The notes under the pieces are model-generated. The model was not told the origin of the DNA. It worked only from the letters and a program-made list of their open reading frames with translations, and ran no database searches. A stretch of DNA of 64,000 nucleotides from Megascapheus bottae (Eukaryota; Chordata; Mammalia; Rodentia; Geomyidae). Each line of letters begins with the position of its first letter. Position 1 is the first letter of the stretch. The position numbers and the translations under genes were made by a program. Positions 10,437 to 21,967 of the stretch are shown one piece after another. The stretch spans positions 1,748,501 to 1,812,500 of the forward strand of contig JANJXV010000196.1 of assembly GCA_024803745.1 (NCBI GenBank), in the 5' to 3' direction.

Positions 10437-11100
10437 CACACTGACCCCCACATCTCCTCTTTTCCTTGTTGTGGGACGCAGGGTTTGGGCCGTCGGGGAT
10501 TCCTAGGAACCAGTGGCAGCCCGGGGATCCCAAGGGCGGGCGTGGAGGGGCACAGGGGCAGCTCAGGGAAGGATGGGCCCAGGAAGGGCCGTAAGGCTGG
10601 TCTGCATGCCCAGGGCACTGACATGTTCAGCGCCCATGTGCCACCCCTGCCCGGACCCTCCTAGACACCCCCTCCAGCGAGCTGCTGGCCCCGGGCTCCA
10701 CACACAGTGGGCTGTCTGTCCTGGAGGCTGTGTGTCTCCACCTCACAGCACACATCTGGGATGCAGAGGAGCCGCTCGGGCTCAGCAGAAGAGAGGCGCA
10801 TGTGGGAGAGTCACGTCTGGCTGGAAGGAGGCCGCAGGCCACCTGGGCCAGGGTGCCCTCTGCCCCTGCTGGGGGCACGGGGCTGTGTGGGTGCTGTCGG
10901 GCTGCAGAGCCACATCAGGCCTCTGGGCAGCCATCTTTGAGCCCAGCATGGCACAGGGGGAAAGTACCATGCAGAGAACACAGGGCCTCTGTGTTCCACC
11001 CGAGCCACACCTTAACCCTTTATTGCTTCAGGTGTTGTTCAGATAGGGTTTCATGTTCTTTCCCTTGAGTTAGCTTTGCCTGGGATCCTCCTAACTATGC
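10437..11100. other. Non-coding DNA downstream of the 9413 KRTAP10
   Basis: GC-rich, nothing recognised up to the SINE-rich block. Confidence 0.3.
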
Positions 11101-11106
11101 TTCTTC

Positions 11107-11296
11107 AGCCCCACTTCCCATTTTCTAGAGGTTAATTGGAGATTAGAGTCTCACGGACTTTTAGCCGGGCACAGTGGCTCACGCCTGTCATCCTAGCTAC
11201 TCAGGAGCCTGCGATCTGAGGATCAAAGCCAGCCCAGGCACAAAAGGACCTGAGACTCTAATCTCCAATTAACCTCTAGAAAATGGGACGTGGGGC
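11107..11296. repeat. Inverted repeat with 38-bp perfect arms
   Basis: Bases from about 11107 to 11153 are the reverse complement of 11250-11296. The inner 38 bp match perfectly and the outer part has one mismatch, around a loop of about 95 bp holding the start of a SINE. The arms include SINE sequence (gttaattggagattagagtctca). Confidence 0.85.
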
Positions 11297-11424
11297 TTGG
11301 CTCAAGGGTAGGGCAGCAGCCTTGAGCTGAAGAGCTCAGGGACAACGCTCAGGCTCAGAGTTCAAGCCCATGACCCACCAAAATAAATAAATAAATAGAT
11401 AGATAAATAAATAAATAAATAAAT
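11161..11424 (+). mobile_element. B1/7SL-ID composite SINE
   Basis: Begins gccgggcacagtggctcacgcc, includes ctactcaggag, and continues with ID-like ggcttggctcaagggtaggg...gagttcaagccc and an (AATA)n tail to about 11424. Confidence 0.85.
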
Positions 11425-11432
11425 AACAAGTC

Positions 11433-11527
11433 TCCTGGACCTTAGCCTGGGCTGGCTTTGAACCAGAATCCTCCGATCTCAGCCTCCCGAGTAGCTAGGG
11501 TGGCAGGTGTGAGCTACCACGCCTGGC
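11433..11527 (-). mobile_element. B1/7SL-like SINE fragment
   Basis: Reverse orientation: ggctggctttgaaccag, cagcctcccgagtagctagg, gtgagctaccacgcctggc. Confidence 0.75.
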
Positions 11528-11741
11528 GCTGTCACTTCTTTCTATCTTAATGCCCTGGCAGGTCCTCAGGTACCAAGCTGAGTAGTCCTGAGAGAGCAGA
11601 TTATTGTCCTTGGGGAGAATTCCTAAAACATGAATTTTCTGAGATTGTTTTTTCCTTAAATAAACATGTTGAAATTTGTCAAAAAACAAAAACGCCCCAG
11701 GATCATCAAAATGTTCAAGATGCCTTTTCTCTTGTGCATTC

Positions 11742-11875
11742 AGTTTTTTGGTGGTTAATTTGAGAGAAGAGTCTTACAGACTCTTTCTTGCCCAGGCTGG
11801 CTTTGAACCTTGATTCTCGGATCTTAGTCTCTTGAGTAGCTAGGATTACAAATGTGAGACACCATGCCTGGCTCT
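11742..11875 (-). mobile_element. B1/7SL-like SINE fragment
   Basis: Reverse orientation: ggtggttaatttgagag, ccaggctggctttgaacc, cttgagtagctaggattac, ending gagacaccatgcctggc. Confidence 0.75.
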
Positions 11876-11917
11876 GCATTCACTGATTCTTTTTCTCTTC
11901 TTTTCTTTTCTTTTTTT

Positions 11918-12082
11918 CAAGTCCTGAGCTTGGGCTCAGGGCTACAGCTCTACCACTTGACCACAGCACCACTTCTGGGTTTGTTTGTTTGTTTTTTCTA
12001 TGTGTGTGGTACTGAGGAATTGAACCCGGGTCTTCACGCATGCTAAGGAAGCACTCTACCACCAGGCCAAACTCCTGGACCC
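11918..12082 (-). mobile_element. tRNA/ID-derived SINE
   Basis: Reverse orientation: tgagcttgggctcagggcta, ctctaccacttgaccacagc, ttgaacccgggtcttc, gcactctaccaccaggcc. Preceded by a T-rich tract corresponding to the element's A tail. Confidence 0.8.
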
Positions 12083-12429
12083 CATTAATTGATTCTTAAA
12101 TGTTAAACCAACTTAACACTGCAGATGTAAATAGTCACAAATAATCATTTTTAGAAACTGCTGGCTCCCATTTGCTGGCTTTTATTAGGAGTTTTTCCAT
12201 TCCCTCGTCACAGGGGTGCAGCTGCGGCGTCTCCGCTCCTCCAGAGCCGCAGAGGCTCTGTGGGCATCTGTCTGGTTGCCCAGGGGAGCCCACATCTCTT
12301 TCCCGCAGGGTTCCGGAAGCAGGCTGGGGGGGAGCTCGTCTCTTCTGGGGCTGCTCTGGAGTCATTGGCATTGACTGGGCTTGTGAGACAGGCTTTTGAG
12401 ATGCCATCGCTGTGATTGATAGAAGGCCT

Positions 12430-12900
12430 CTCATATTTTATATTCTTCTTTGTTTTGGTAATTTTTGCCCCTTTTATCTAATTTGTTGAGTGGGTGAGCA
12501 TTAGGTTGTGTCTTCATTGTCCTCTTAGTATCTGCAATCTGTGGTGCCCCGTCTTCCTCATTCGGTACTTGTTTATCTCTTCCTTCTCTGGCCCAGGAAA
12601 CCTTTTATTGATCTTTACGAAACGCTGGCTTTGGGTCCACCGCTCTCCTCTTGGAAGCGCTCCAGGTGTTGGGATCCCGGCTTCCCTCCCTCGGTCTTGG
12701 GGCTTGGTGGGACTGCCCTCCCTGCCTTCTTCGGTAAAGGCTTAGAACATTGGCTTCGGGTCTCCCATCGTTGCCTTGTCCACCGAAGCTACCCATTTCC
12801 TATCCCCCAAGAGCTGGCCTCACCAGTGTTCTTGCGTGATTTCATTTCCAATGTTCAGAATATTCCTTGGTTCCATTATGCTGCCTTTTCTGCAGGGATT
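12430..12900 (-). mobile_element. Possible old LINE-1 ORF2 remnant
   Basis: T-rich text such as cttttattgatctttacgaa followed by a 'gctggctttgggt'-like phrase resembles the antisense of mammalian LINE-1 ORF2. It is heavily diverged, so the call rests on a few phrases. Confidence 0.3.
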
Positions 12901-14320
12901 ATTTTTGCGTGTGCTCGCTCGGAGCGGCCCCTCTGGAAAGGCTGACTGGTCCTGGAGGTGTGCCGTTCCTCACAGCTCGTGTGGGGACATGGCCTGGCCG
13001 TGGTTAACTGGGTTTGCGCACAAACCTCCACAGCCCCATCTATGTCGGCTATGTCCTGTGGACTCTGCACAGACCACTATCGTTTGTCCACACCAGCCAT
13101 GTCCTGTGGGCTCCATCCAGGCCCACGTTTCAGCTCTGTATTGCTTATGGGTGTGTTGGGAGAAGCCACTGCCCCATGGCAGGAAGCAAGAGACAGGGGT
13201 GGGGATGCAGCCCCTGCTCCCTCTGCCAGGCTGGCTGACATGCGACCAGGAGACTTGTACCTAGACCCGCCATTGCGGTCTCACCCAGCTGGGGACTCTG
13301 CTCTGCTGTTAATGGAACCCCAACAAAGGTTCTCTTTTACTTCACAAAAAGGTTTCACATCTTAGGATACAGTTTGCAGTGGGAAAGGCTGATGGTGTCT
13401 CGTGCCGCCCCGCACCTGCCAGAAAATTCCTTCCTGCTCACAGGGCTGGCGTTGGTCAGGGGTAGCCACCACCCCTCATTCGCATTAAGGGGACAAAGTC
13501 TCTTCTAAAGAAAGCACATTTGTTAGAGTTCATTCTTCTTCATATTTTACTCCTCTTTCTTTGTCCCATTCTTCTGGTGCTTCTGGGGTTTGGACTCGAG
13601 GCCGTAAGCTTGCTAGACTGGTGCGATCCCGCCGAGCTGGCCTCACTCTGGTTTTTTTATGGGTTAGTTTTAGGCCTGGGCCTGGGCCAGGATTGGCCTA
13701 CTTCAAGCTTCCTGTAGTTTTGAGGGGAACAGGCGCACTCCCCTGCGTCCAGCCTCCATCGCTGAAGATGGAATCTTGCGGACAGATGTTTGTGCCAAGG
13801 CTGCCCCTGAGCGCCCACCCTCCCTTCCCCACCACCTAAGCCGCTAGAATTGCAGGCGTGAGCCACGGTGCCGTCTCTGGAGTCACCAGCTCTGGTCCCC
13901 ATGTGTGGGCCACACCCACCAGAGGCTGGCAGTGGTGCGGGTACAGAGGTGTGTGGTGAGGGACCTCACGTGTTGGAAGCCGTGACTTTACCAGTGCCAG
14001 CTCTCAGTGTGCCCTCCCCTGCCTCTGCTGCGGCTGAGTGGCTCGGCCCACAGGACCACAGAGGCTCCCTTAGAAGCCCAGCAAACCCGGCTCTAGTTTC
14101 TCCCAGTGCTCAGCATTGCTGTCTGACCCAGAGACGGGATCCCGGTGCCTGTCTGACCCCGTGGATGACTTTGGATGTGAAAGCACCGCAGACCTGGGGC
14201 GCCCCCACCTCTGGGACGCTCCCAGCCCCCAAACCTCCCACCACCTGGCGCATGCCTCTCCCCCAGGCAAAGTGGACCCAGCAGGACACAGAAGATAACC
14301 AGGAGACAGCAGTCAGACTC
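12901..14320. other. Non-coding DNA between SINE block and the 14569 gene
   Basis: A diverged reverse SINE seems present at about 13560-13880 (gtttggactcgaggcc..., gcaggcgtgagccacggtgcc). No exon recognised. Confidence 0.35.
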
Positions 14321-14326
14321 AGGGCT

Positions 14327-14332
14327 TTTATT
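14327..14332 (-). terminator. Poly(A) signal AATAAA of the 14569-15498 gene
   Basis: Minus-strand AATAAA about 240 bp after the stop codon. Confidence 0.7.
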
Positions 14333-14568
14333 ACAAATGCAAGCTCATCAAGACAAGGGCAGAGACAGGGCAGACCCAGGAAGTACCAACCCAAGGCAGG
14401 ATGGGAGACGAGGCAGGCAGGAAGCAAGCATGGCAACCAGGTCTTCCACGACCCGCAGCGCAGCAGCAGAGGAAGCACCCGAAGCCAGGAAACTGCCCCA
14501 GTGCTGGAGCAATTCAGGGTGTGCTGTCAGCTTCTAGTGCGATGCAGCCCACGGGCCGGCCCCATGCT

Positions 14569-15498
14569 TCAGCAGCTGCACTTCTGGCCCGAGGAGCTGC
14601 CACAGCAGGCCTGGGGGGAGCAGGCAGGGCGGCACAGCAGGGACACACAGGAGGCCGCGGGGCGGCAGCAGCTGGGCTGGCAGCAGGGGGCACAGCAGCA
14701 GGAGGAGGTGGGCACACAGCAGGCAGGCCTGCACACAGGCCTGCACAGCAGGGACACGCTGGAGGACTGCTGGCAGGGAGAGGAGGGGCAGCAGCAGGGC
14801 TGGCAGCTAGACTGCTGGCAGCAGGAGGAGGAAGCCCCACAGCACACGGGCTCACAGCTCACGGGCTTGCAGCACACAGGCACACAGCTCACGGGTTTAC
14901 AGCACACGGGTTTACAGCACACGGGCTCGCAGCAGACAGGCTTGCAGCAGACAGGCACACAGCTCACGGGTTTGCAGCACACGGGCTCACAGCACACGGG
15001 TTTACAGCACACGGGCTCGCAGCAGACAGGCTTGCAGCAGACAGGCACACAGCAGGACTGCTGGCAGGGAGAGGAGATGCAGCAAGAAGGCTGGCAGCTA
15101 GACTGCTGGCAGCAGGAGGAAGAAGCCCCACAGCACACAGGCTCACAGCACACGGGCTCGCAGCTCACAGGCTTGCAGCAGACAGGCACACAGCACATGG
15201 GTTTGCAGCAGACAGGCACACAGCAGGACTGCTGGCAGGGAGAGGAGGGGCAGCAGCAGGGCTGGCAGCTAGACTGCTGGCAGCAGGAGGGTGTGCAGCT
15301 GCTGGTGCAGCCTGGCTGGCAGCAGGGGCTGCACACTGGGGAGCAGAGGAAGGTGAGGCTGGGGGCGGGGGCGCAGCAGCTGGGCTGGCAGCAGCTGGGC
15401 TGGCAGCAGGGCTCGCAGCAGCTCTCTGGGCAGTCGTCCACCTGCCAGGAGGCGTTGGTGCAGGCGTCGGAGCAGACGGACATGGTGGAGGCGGCCAT
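14569..15498 (-). CDS. KRTAP10: Hair keratin-associated protein 10 family (309 aa)
   Basis: The longest KRTAP10 copy in the window, complete and intronless. It starts [18 protein letters not shown] at 15498-15496 with the CCACCATGG context. The extra length is in the central run of CC(K/E/V)PV(C/S) pentapeptides between the two CCQQSSCQP modules, which is longer here than in any neighbour. The second module reads [14 protein letters not shown]. The tail has SPQACC where others have SRQACC, and ends [10 protein letters not shown]. Transcribed against TSPEAR; its start lies about 1.6 kb before TSPEAR exon 2. Confidence 0.94.
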   Translation of the reverse strand: MAASTMSVCSDACTNASWQVDDCPESCCEPCCQPSCCQPSCCAPAPSLTFLCSPVCSPCCQPGCTSSCTPSCCQQSSCQPCCCPSSPCQQSCCVPVCCKPMCCVPVCCKPVSCEPVCCEPVCCGASSSCCQQSSCQPSCCISSPCQQSCCVPVCCKPVCCEPVCCKPVCCEPVCCKPVSCVPVCCKPVCCEPVCCKPVCCKPVSCVPVCCKPVSCEPVCCGASSSCCQQSSCQPCCCPSSPCQQSSSVSLLCRPVCRPACCVPTSSCCCAPCCQPSCCRPAASCVSLLCRPACSPQACCGSSSGQKCSC

Positions 15499-15582
15499 GG
15501 TGGCTGGGCTGGGAGGAGGAGTGGGGAGTGTGAGTGGGTGTGAGTGGGTGTGAGTGGGTGTGTGTGGTGAGGGTCTGTCAGC

Positions 15583-15589
15583 TTTTATA
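15583..15589 (-). promoter_or_regulatory. TATA box of the 14569-15498 KRTAP10 gene
   Basis: Perfect TATAAAA on the minus strand, about 85 bp before the ATG. Confidence 0.85.
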
Positions 15590-15599
15590 CCCCCCCCCG

Positions 15600-17085
15600 C
15601 CGCCTATGTTGTCCCCGAGGCCAGGACTCTTCCTGTTGGTGTTGTTCTTCCTGGAGAGTCGTCAGCGGCTGTGCTTGGTTTCCTTCACTGTTGCTCAGCT
15701 GACCGGGCGGCGTGCAGGAGTCCAGGCTTCGTGTCAGAGAAGAGGCAGCTAGAGCTCCCGAGGGCTATTCCACCCTGCATCCGGGGGCTGGGGAAGCGGC
15801 CATCTCTTGGGTGCTCGGTGTGGGCTCGGGAGGAGCCGGGCTCAGGCTGCGGGTGTGGTGTGGCCTGAGGTTCCTGGTTCATGTGACAGGGCAGGCGTTC
15901 GCTTACGCAGCTTCGGGGCGGCCCTGAGTGCTTCAGAAGAGGGGTGCTGGTGGTGGTTATTCCCCTGCCTGGGAGGGGCTCCTGGGCCCTGCCCTGTCCA
16001 CGTGGGACAGAGGCCACGTTAGAGCCCCTTGGGGAGGAGGGCCCTGAGGTTTCCGTGTCACGGGGAGTGGCCTGGCATCTGGGCGCGCGTTTGCCCCAGG
16101 CTCCTCGGTCTGGTCCAGGTGTCTCTGAGGGGACATGGTGCCAGGGGCAGTGTCAGCCATCTTCTGTGGGCGGCCAGGTCCTATGAGGACTGAGCCCACC
16201 CCCCTGGGGCACGGGCAGGGAGAAAGCCCCAAGCTGAACTCCCTGTCCCAGGAAGGCAGCTTGGAGGCCTTGGAAAGCTGTTTGTTCTGCACTGACTCTG
16301 TGCCCTGGACAGTCATGGTGGCCGGGTCAGGAAAGGTCCAGCGCCATCCGCTGGCTCTGCCCCCGCCTCCTCACCACGGCCCCCCACGGTTCCTGGAGCT
16401 CCTTCCAGCCACAGGCTCTGCACTCTGCACCTTCGTTTCTAACCACTTGGCTCTCCCTCTGTGGTCTGGAGGAGACAGCCAGCCCCGCCCAGCGCCCCAG
16501 TCCAGCAAGCACCATGGGGAACAATGGGGGCAGATGGAAGCTTCCTGCCCGCACAGAACTGCTCACCCCACCCATACCGCTCAGTATCCGGCCCCACGGA
16601 GAACAGCTGCCACTTGAAATGCAGGCAATGGAAATGGGCCTGGGGTTCAAAGGTGGCCGCTCTCCACCAGGGCACATGAAGTCTGGGAGGAGGAAGAGGG
16701 GCGCAGCTTGTAGGGCTCTTGTGAGGATTTGGTGTCACGGGGATGGAGGAGATGGCGGGGGAGGTGAGTCCTCAGAGCAGCGGGTGCTGCCGGGGACAGG
16801 TGTCATCGAGGCCCTTGCCGCGTGCGGCAGGCCGAGGCTTGGGGATGTCATGGCCAGACAAGAATCACACAAGACATTTTGCAGCAACCCCCTGCCTGCG
16901 AGGATGGCTGCCGTGGCGGGGACGGTCCAAGGGTGAATGTGGAGTCTGGCTGGGCCGTAGCAGCCCCCGTGCCAGGCTGCGGGTCTGGCATGGCCCTTGC
17001 CAAGCATATGGCCCGGCTCTCCTCGTTTCCTTCGGTTGGTGCCTGCACAGAGGCTGGCTGGTTCTGACAGCTGTCTTTGCCGCAG
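15600..17085. other. DNA between the 14569 KRTAP10 promoter and TSPEAR exon 2
   Basis: GC-rich intron 1 sequence. I found no exon encoding a signal peptide here, so TSPEAR exon 1 is not in this stretch. Confidence 0.4.
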
Positions 17086-17306
17086 ACCTGGGCCCGCTGG
17101 ACCTCCTGGCAGAGGCCATCCCTCCGGCGAGCACCACGGGCGGAGTCCAGCTGGTGCAGACCCAGGGCGCGCGAGGCCTCCAGCTTGTAGCAGCTGACCC
17201 CCACACCGTGAGCTTCCCTGCGTCTAGGATTTTCTCCAGGTGCCACCTCTTCCCTGAGGAATTCTCCATCGTCGTGACCTTCAACGTGCCCAGCCTTCCA
17301 CCCAAG
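17086..17306 (+). CDS. TSPEAR: TSPEAR exon 2 (start of TSPN/laminin-G-like domain)
   Basis: The acceptor is ctgtctttgccgcag and the donor AAG|gtcagt. The exon begins with the last two bases of a split codon and ends in phase 0. It encodes [14 protein letters not shown], then GARGLQL, then [10 protein letters not shown] and [10 protein letters not shown], ending LPPK. This is the N-terminal part of the TSPN/laminin-G-like domain of TSPEAR. The exon lies alone between two clusters of four KRTAP10 genes, separated from the next TSPEAR exon by 23.9 kb. Confidence 0.93.
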
Positions 17307-20300
17307 GTCAGTGCCGTTGTTTCTTTATGTCCTGAGAGCCTGGCTTTCCTCTCTGCTACTCACAAGGCCAGTGTGCCCCCATGAGGCCCAGGCAAGGTCT
17401 CCCTGTGTCTCTGGGAGCGGCAGGGATGGTTTTCTGGGCAGCGAGGCCCCAGCCTGGTGGCACCAAGACTATGGGCTGACTATAAACCATCACTGCATAT
17501 CGTTCCAGAGAATTCTCGGCTCTGATCCCGGCATGCATAGCAGGAAATGTCAGCTCTGGAACACCGAGAATCCCCTCCATCCCCACAGGGGCTGTCGTCA
17601 CCCACCAGGGCCTGGGGAGGGGTTATGAAGCTAGATTATAGTCAGATAGGAAGTCAGATGGATCGATAAATCACCTGCAGACAGATAAATGATAGACGAT
17701 GGACAAATAGACTGCTGCTAGATGACAGATGATAGATGGATGGATAGGTAGATAGATAAGCCAGACAGCACATGTCACACACCTCTCCCTTTTTCCTGGC
17801 AGAGCTAGGACTGAACACAGGCGCTGCACCACTTGAGCCATGCCCTCACCGTCACTCATTCTTGCGCTCTGACTCTGCATGTGTGCATCTGTGGTAGCAA
17901 TTCCCACCACAAAGAGCAACAAGTGGGATCTGGTTGTTAGAATCTGGCCTGACAAGCTCTGTGTTTTAATCTGATTACTTAAATGATGCATGTTTGATGC
18001 TATTGTTGATATGCATTTGACTGTGGCTTTTTGCTGGTCACATTCACTCACTGGCTAAAATTGGTGAGTACTTAGGGAGACAAATGACACGAGGTCCTGG
18101 GGGGGGCTCGCCATCCCCTCCACCCCCAGGTCAATCAGAGAACATTCTGTTCCCGTCTCAAACTGCAAGTACATGTCTTCTCTCGGTCTAGCCCGCCCCT
18201 CACTTCCATGTCCCGGGGCGGCCCGAGCGCCCTTGCTGTCCCTGGCCCTGGCAGGAGCTAACGGGTGTGCTCTGCTGCTCCCCCTGCACAACGCGACGGG
18301 TGCCTGTGGAGAAGATCCTGTGTCTTAGAGTTATGGCCTTGGCTATGGCTCACTGAAGTGAGGGAGAAGCTCCAGAAGTAAGGCTGCATGTTGATCGGTG
18401 AGGAATGGGAGCAGAAGCCTACCAGAGCCTGGCCGTGTCTCTCCAAGAAGCAGTGATCCAGCATCCGCCCTCTTCCTTTAGGCTTCCTGGATGTCTCCTG
18501 TGCTTCTGGCCATGAGTCCTCTGTTGACCCCTTACCGCTCTCTTTCGCACTGATGCTGTCTGAAGTAATTGGAAACCTTTGGTTTTTTTCATGGTTTTTT
18601 TTTTTCCTCATTGTGGTGTGTGTGTGTGTGTGTGTATGTGTGTACACATGTGGGGGGGCCTGCATGCATGCATGTGCACATGCACATGTGCTGGTATTGG
18701 GACTGATATCAGGTCATTCTGCTCCTCTTGGCTTTGGCTCCAGCTGGGCTGTACTGCGTGAGCCCTGCTTCCAGCCTGCCACTTCACCAGTTAGCTGAGG
18801 ACGGATGGATGCTCTTGGACTTTCCTGCCTGCGACGGCTTCCAATCGTCCAGGCCCTCCGGGTCTCGGACGCTTGAGTAGCTGGGATTTCAGGTGGGGGC
18901 CATCAGTGCATGGGATTTACTCTGGATTTTGGGGTGGTGGGGTGGTGGGGGTTTTCCTTGCTCCATCCGCATCCACTCCAGACGTCTCCAGGGATGTATA
19001 ATGCTGCTCCTCCTTCCTCCGTCCTCTCTGTCCTGAGAGTGGCCTTGTCCTGACACATGTCCATCTGCAAGTGGTGAAACACAAAACAATCATTGCTGTC
19101 TACAAGCGCGAGAAGAGAGCCCGGCAAGCGCTCTTGCCGTCACCCTCTCCAGATGCCAACTCCCCCTTTCTCCCTGTGTTCTTGTCAGCCCTGGATCCCT
19201 CCCCATCACGGGCCTCTTTGCTCCCAGGCCTTGGGTTGTTTAGTTCTCTGCCACAGGCCCCCGGGGTGTCATGGAGATTCTTATTTGGTGGCTTTTCTCA
19301 TACGTTAGGAGAGTGTACACTTTCTCCGGTAAAAGCTCGCTGCTTCCTCCCGGGTGGCCCCTGCTTTTCCGTGGCCTGGGCATCCACTGAGCCCCCGTGC
19401 GTCCTGTCTGAGAGTCCCTTCAGGTGCTGTAGGACCAATCTGCTGGGACACATTCCTTCAGTTCTTACCGATGTCGGGTTTGCTTTCATCTCGGAAAGAT
19501 GGCGTGTCTGCTCTGGGATGCGTGGAGGGATTGCTTTGCAATTATTTTCTCAAGAATGTGGACATTTCCTATAACTGCCCTCCAGCCTTCCAGTATCTGA
19601 TAGATGTCAGCTGTCACTCTTCTCAGGTGTCTTCCCATTGTCACCTCCCCTGTCCCCTCGTCCCCCTCCTGTCACCTCTCCTCTCCTGTCTCCTCCTCTC
19701 ACCTACCCTGTCAGTGCCTCGCCAGTGTTGCCTCCTTGTTTTTGACTCTGGACATTTTTACCATGCCACGTCAATTGGTGGGGTTTTGGTGGCCACAAGC
19801 TGGACTTTGCCGAGCTCCCGGGATGTAGACTGGGATTTTCTGTACGTCTAACATGTTTTCAGGGCCATCCAAAGTCACATTTCTCCTCCCTGGCCTGGCT
19901 GTGTGCCCCACTCCAGGGTGCCCCACTCTGTGCACGCACGGTCAGTGAGCCCCAAGTCCTGCAGCCCTGAAAACTACCAAGGCCTCAGGCCTTCAGACAC
20001 TGGGCACAGTGACCAGAGAAAGAAATGAGAAGGACGGGGTCATGGAAGCACGGGGTGCTTGCCAGGGCCAGCTCCACACGCAGCCAGACCTGCCGAGGGT
20101 CACTCAGAGTGGCAGGGAGCGGGAGCCGCCTCCAGACACCGCGTCCCCCTCAGGTCCTCGCCAGCCTGGACGCGGAGCCCTGGCTGTGACTTGAACACGA
20201 GGCGCTAGCAGTCCCGGGGCCCCCTGTACACGGCCAGGGAGGGTGCAGCGCCAATCTGCCCTCCCCGACTCCCGCCGGGCCCCGCCTGCTCCGGCCTCCT

Positions 20301-20340
20301 GTCCACCGCTCCTACCCAGGAGGAACGCGGCTCAGTCAGC
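17307..20340. other. TSPEAR intron 2, first part
   Basis: Contains an imperfect GATA-type microsatellite (17640-17760), a (TG)n tract at 18615-18642, and a diverged reverse SINE near 18845-18900. No KRTAP remnant seen. Confidence 0.35.
18615..18642. repeat. (TG)n microsatellite
   Basis: About 14 TG units with one TA, followed by GCATGCATGCATG. Confidence 0.85.
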
Positions 20341-20481
20341 CCCACAAACCACGTATCGTGACCACAAACAAACAGACACACACCATAACCACAAGCACAA
20401 ACAACATCCTGGCTCCACACAACCAGGAAAGGGAAAATGTCGCTGAGCTGCAGCCGGGACAACACAAACAGCTCAGGGGAC

Positions 20482-20488
20482 TATAAAT
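20482..20488 (+). promoter_or_regulatory. TATA box of the 20580-21278 KRTAP10 gene
   Basis: TATAAAT 98 bp before the ATG. The DNA upstream (20345-20480) is A/C-rich with several ACAAACA motifs that resemble forkhead sites. Confidence 0.8.
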
Positions 20489-20579
20489 GGTGACTTCTCG
20501 GTGCCACTCACTCACTCACACACTCACACACTCACACACGCATACGCCTGCACCCTCACCTCCTCCCAGCCCAGCCACC

Positions 20580-21278
20580 ATGGCCGCCTCCACCATGTCC
20601 GTCTGCTCCGACGCCTGCACCAACGCCTCCTGGCAGGTGGACGACTGCCCAGAGAGCTGCTGCGAGCCCTGCTGCCAGCCCAGCTGCTGCCAGCCCAGCT
20701 GCTGCCAGCCCAGCTGCTGCGCCCCCGCCCCCAGCCTCACCTTCCTCTGCTCCCCAGTGTGCAGCCCCTGCTGCCAGTCAGGCTGCACCAGCAGCTGCAT
20801 ACCCTCCTGCTGCCAGCAGTCTAGCTGCCAGCCCTGCTGCTGCCCCTCCTCTCCCTGCCAGCAGTCCTGCTGTGTGCCTGTCTGCTGTAAACCCATGTGC
20901 TGTGTGCCCGTGTGCTGTAAACCTGTGTGCTGCAAGCCTGTGTGCTGCGAGCCCGTGTGCTGTAAACCCGTGTGCTGTGTGCCTGTCTGCTGCAAGCCTG
21001 TCTGCTGTGGGGCTTCCTCCTCTCCCTGCCAGCAGTCTAGCTGCCAGCCCTGCTGCTGCCCCTCCTCTCCCTGCCAGCAGTCCTCCAGCGTGTCCCTGCT
21101 GTGCAGGCCTGTGTGCAGGCCCGCCTGCTGTGTGCCCACCTCCTCCTGCTGCTGTGCCCCCTGCTGCCAGCCCAGCTGCTGCCGCCCCGCGGCCTCCTGT
21201 GTGTCCCTGCTGTGCCGCCCTGCCTGCTCCCGCCAGGCCTGCTGTGGCAGCTCCTCGGGCCAGGACTGCAGCTGCTGA
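20580..21278 (+). CDS. KRTAP10: Hair keratin-associated protein 10 family, short form (232 aa)
   Basis: Intronless KRTAP10 starting at 20580 ([18 protein letters not shown]). It keeps the head, three QPSCC units, the [10 protein letters not shown] and [13 protein letters not shown] blocks and the full tail ending [10 protein letters not shown]. The middle is short: one run of CCKPVC-type repeats leads to [17 protein letters not shown], so one of the two CCQQSS modules of the longer copies is missing. The SSSPCQQSS junction is shared with the genes at 26041 and 31221. First of four tandem copies in the TSPEAR intron between 17306 and 41241, transcribed with the host. Confidence 0.93.
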   Translation: MAASTMSVCSDACTNASWQVDDCPESCCEPCCQPSCCQPSCCQPSCCAPAPSLTFLCSPVCSPCCQSGCTSSCIPSCCQQSSCQPCCCPSSPCQQSCCVPVCCKPMCCVPVCCKPVCCKPVCCEPVCCKPVCCVPVCCKPVCCGASSSPCQQSSCQPCCCPSSPCQQSSSVSLLCRPVCRPACCVPTSSCCCAPCCQPSCCRPAASCVSLLCRPACSRQACCGSSSGQDCSC

Positions 21279-21961
21279 TGGCTCAGTGGGCACCCACACT
21301 GCTGCATGGCCTTCTAAAATCGTTGGAGCCCCGAGCCCTGCTGGGTCTCTTTTGGCCTAGACTCACCCACAGAGCCACACTCTCCAGGGTGCACTCGTCT
21401 CCCTGCCTGGCTAGCCCCACACCCCCTCCACGAATCCTCTGGTCTGGTATTGAATGCATCTACCCCTCCACCTGGCAAGGTGTCCGCTTCCTGTGCAGGC
21501 AGGGACCTCCTGTCAAATGATATCAGCCTCGAACCCCTGGAAGGCTGCCTTCTACATCTGCAGACAGAGAGGAAGAGCCTGCATGTGGCATGGTGTGGGA
21601 CAACTTGGGACCCTGGCCTTGAACTGCATCCAGGCTGACAGTTCCTGGGGCAGGGCCAGGGGATCCCTGCACTGAACCCACCCCCCTCATTCGTGGCTCC
21701 CTCCAGCCTCCAGGACAGGGAGAGCTGGCCATAGCGAAACCCTGTATGGCTCATGGATAGCTGCGCTGCTAGGGACAGAGGGACAGCTGTCCAGGCCCCG
21801 AGCGCCCTCCTCCATGCTTTCTGTCCTTCGCTGTGCCTCTGTGCTGCCCAGGCCAGGGGGACGCTGGTCTCCAGTTCTGCCCGTACCCCCGCCTGGCTCT
21901 CCCCCGCTCCCTTCCCTCTGTCATCTGTCCAGTTCATCACCACTGGAACTGACCCTCTGCT

Positions 21962-21967
21962 AATAAA
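21962..21967 (+). terminator. Candidate poly(A) signal AATAAA of the 20580-21278 gene
   Basis: First plus-strand AATAAA downstream, about 680 bp past the stop. This is much further than in the other copies, so the real 3' end may use an unseen variant signal. Confidence 0.4.

Noticed and set aside
15600..17085. Search for TSPEAR exon 1 in the intron before exon 2
   Set aside because: No ATG followed by a hydrophobic signal peptide and a phase-1 donor was found here or in the other plus-strand gaps upstream, so it is taken to lie outside the window.
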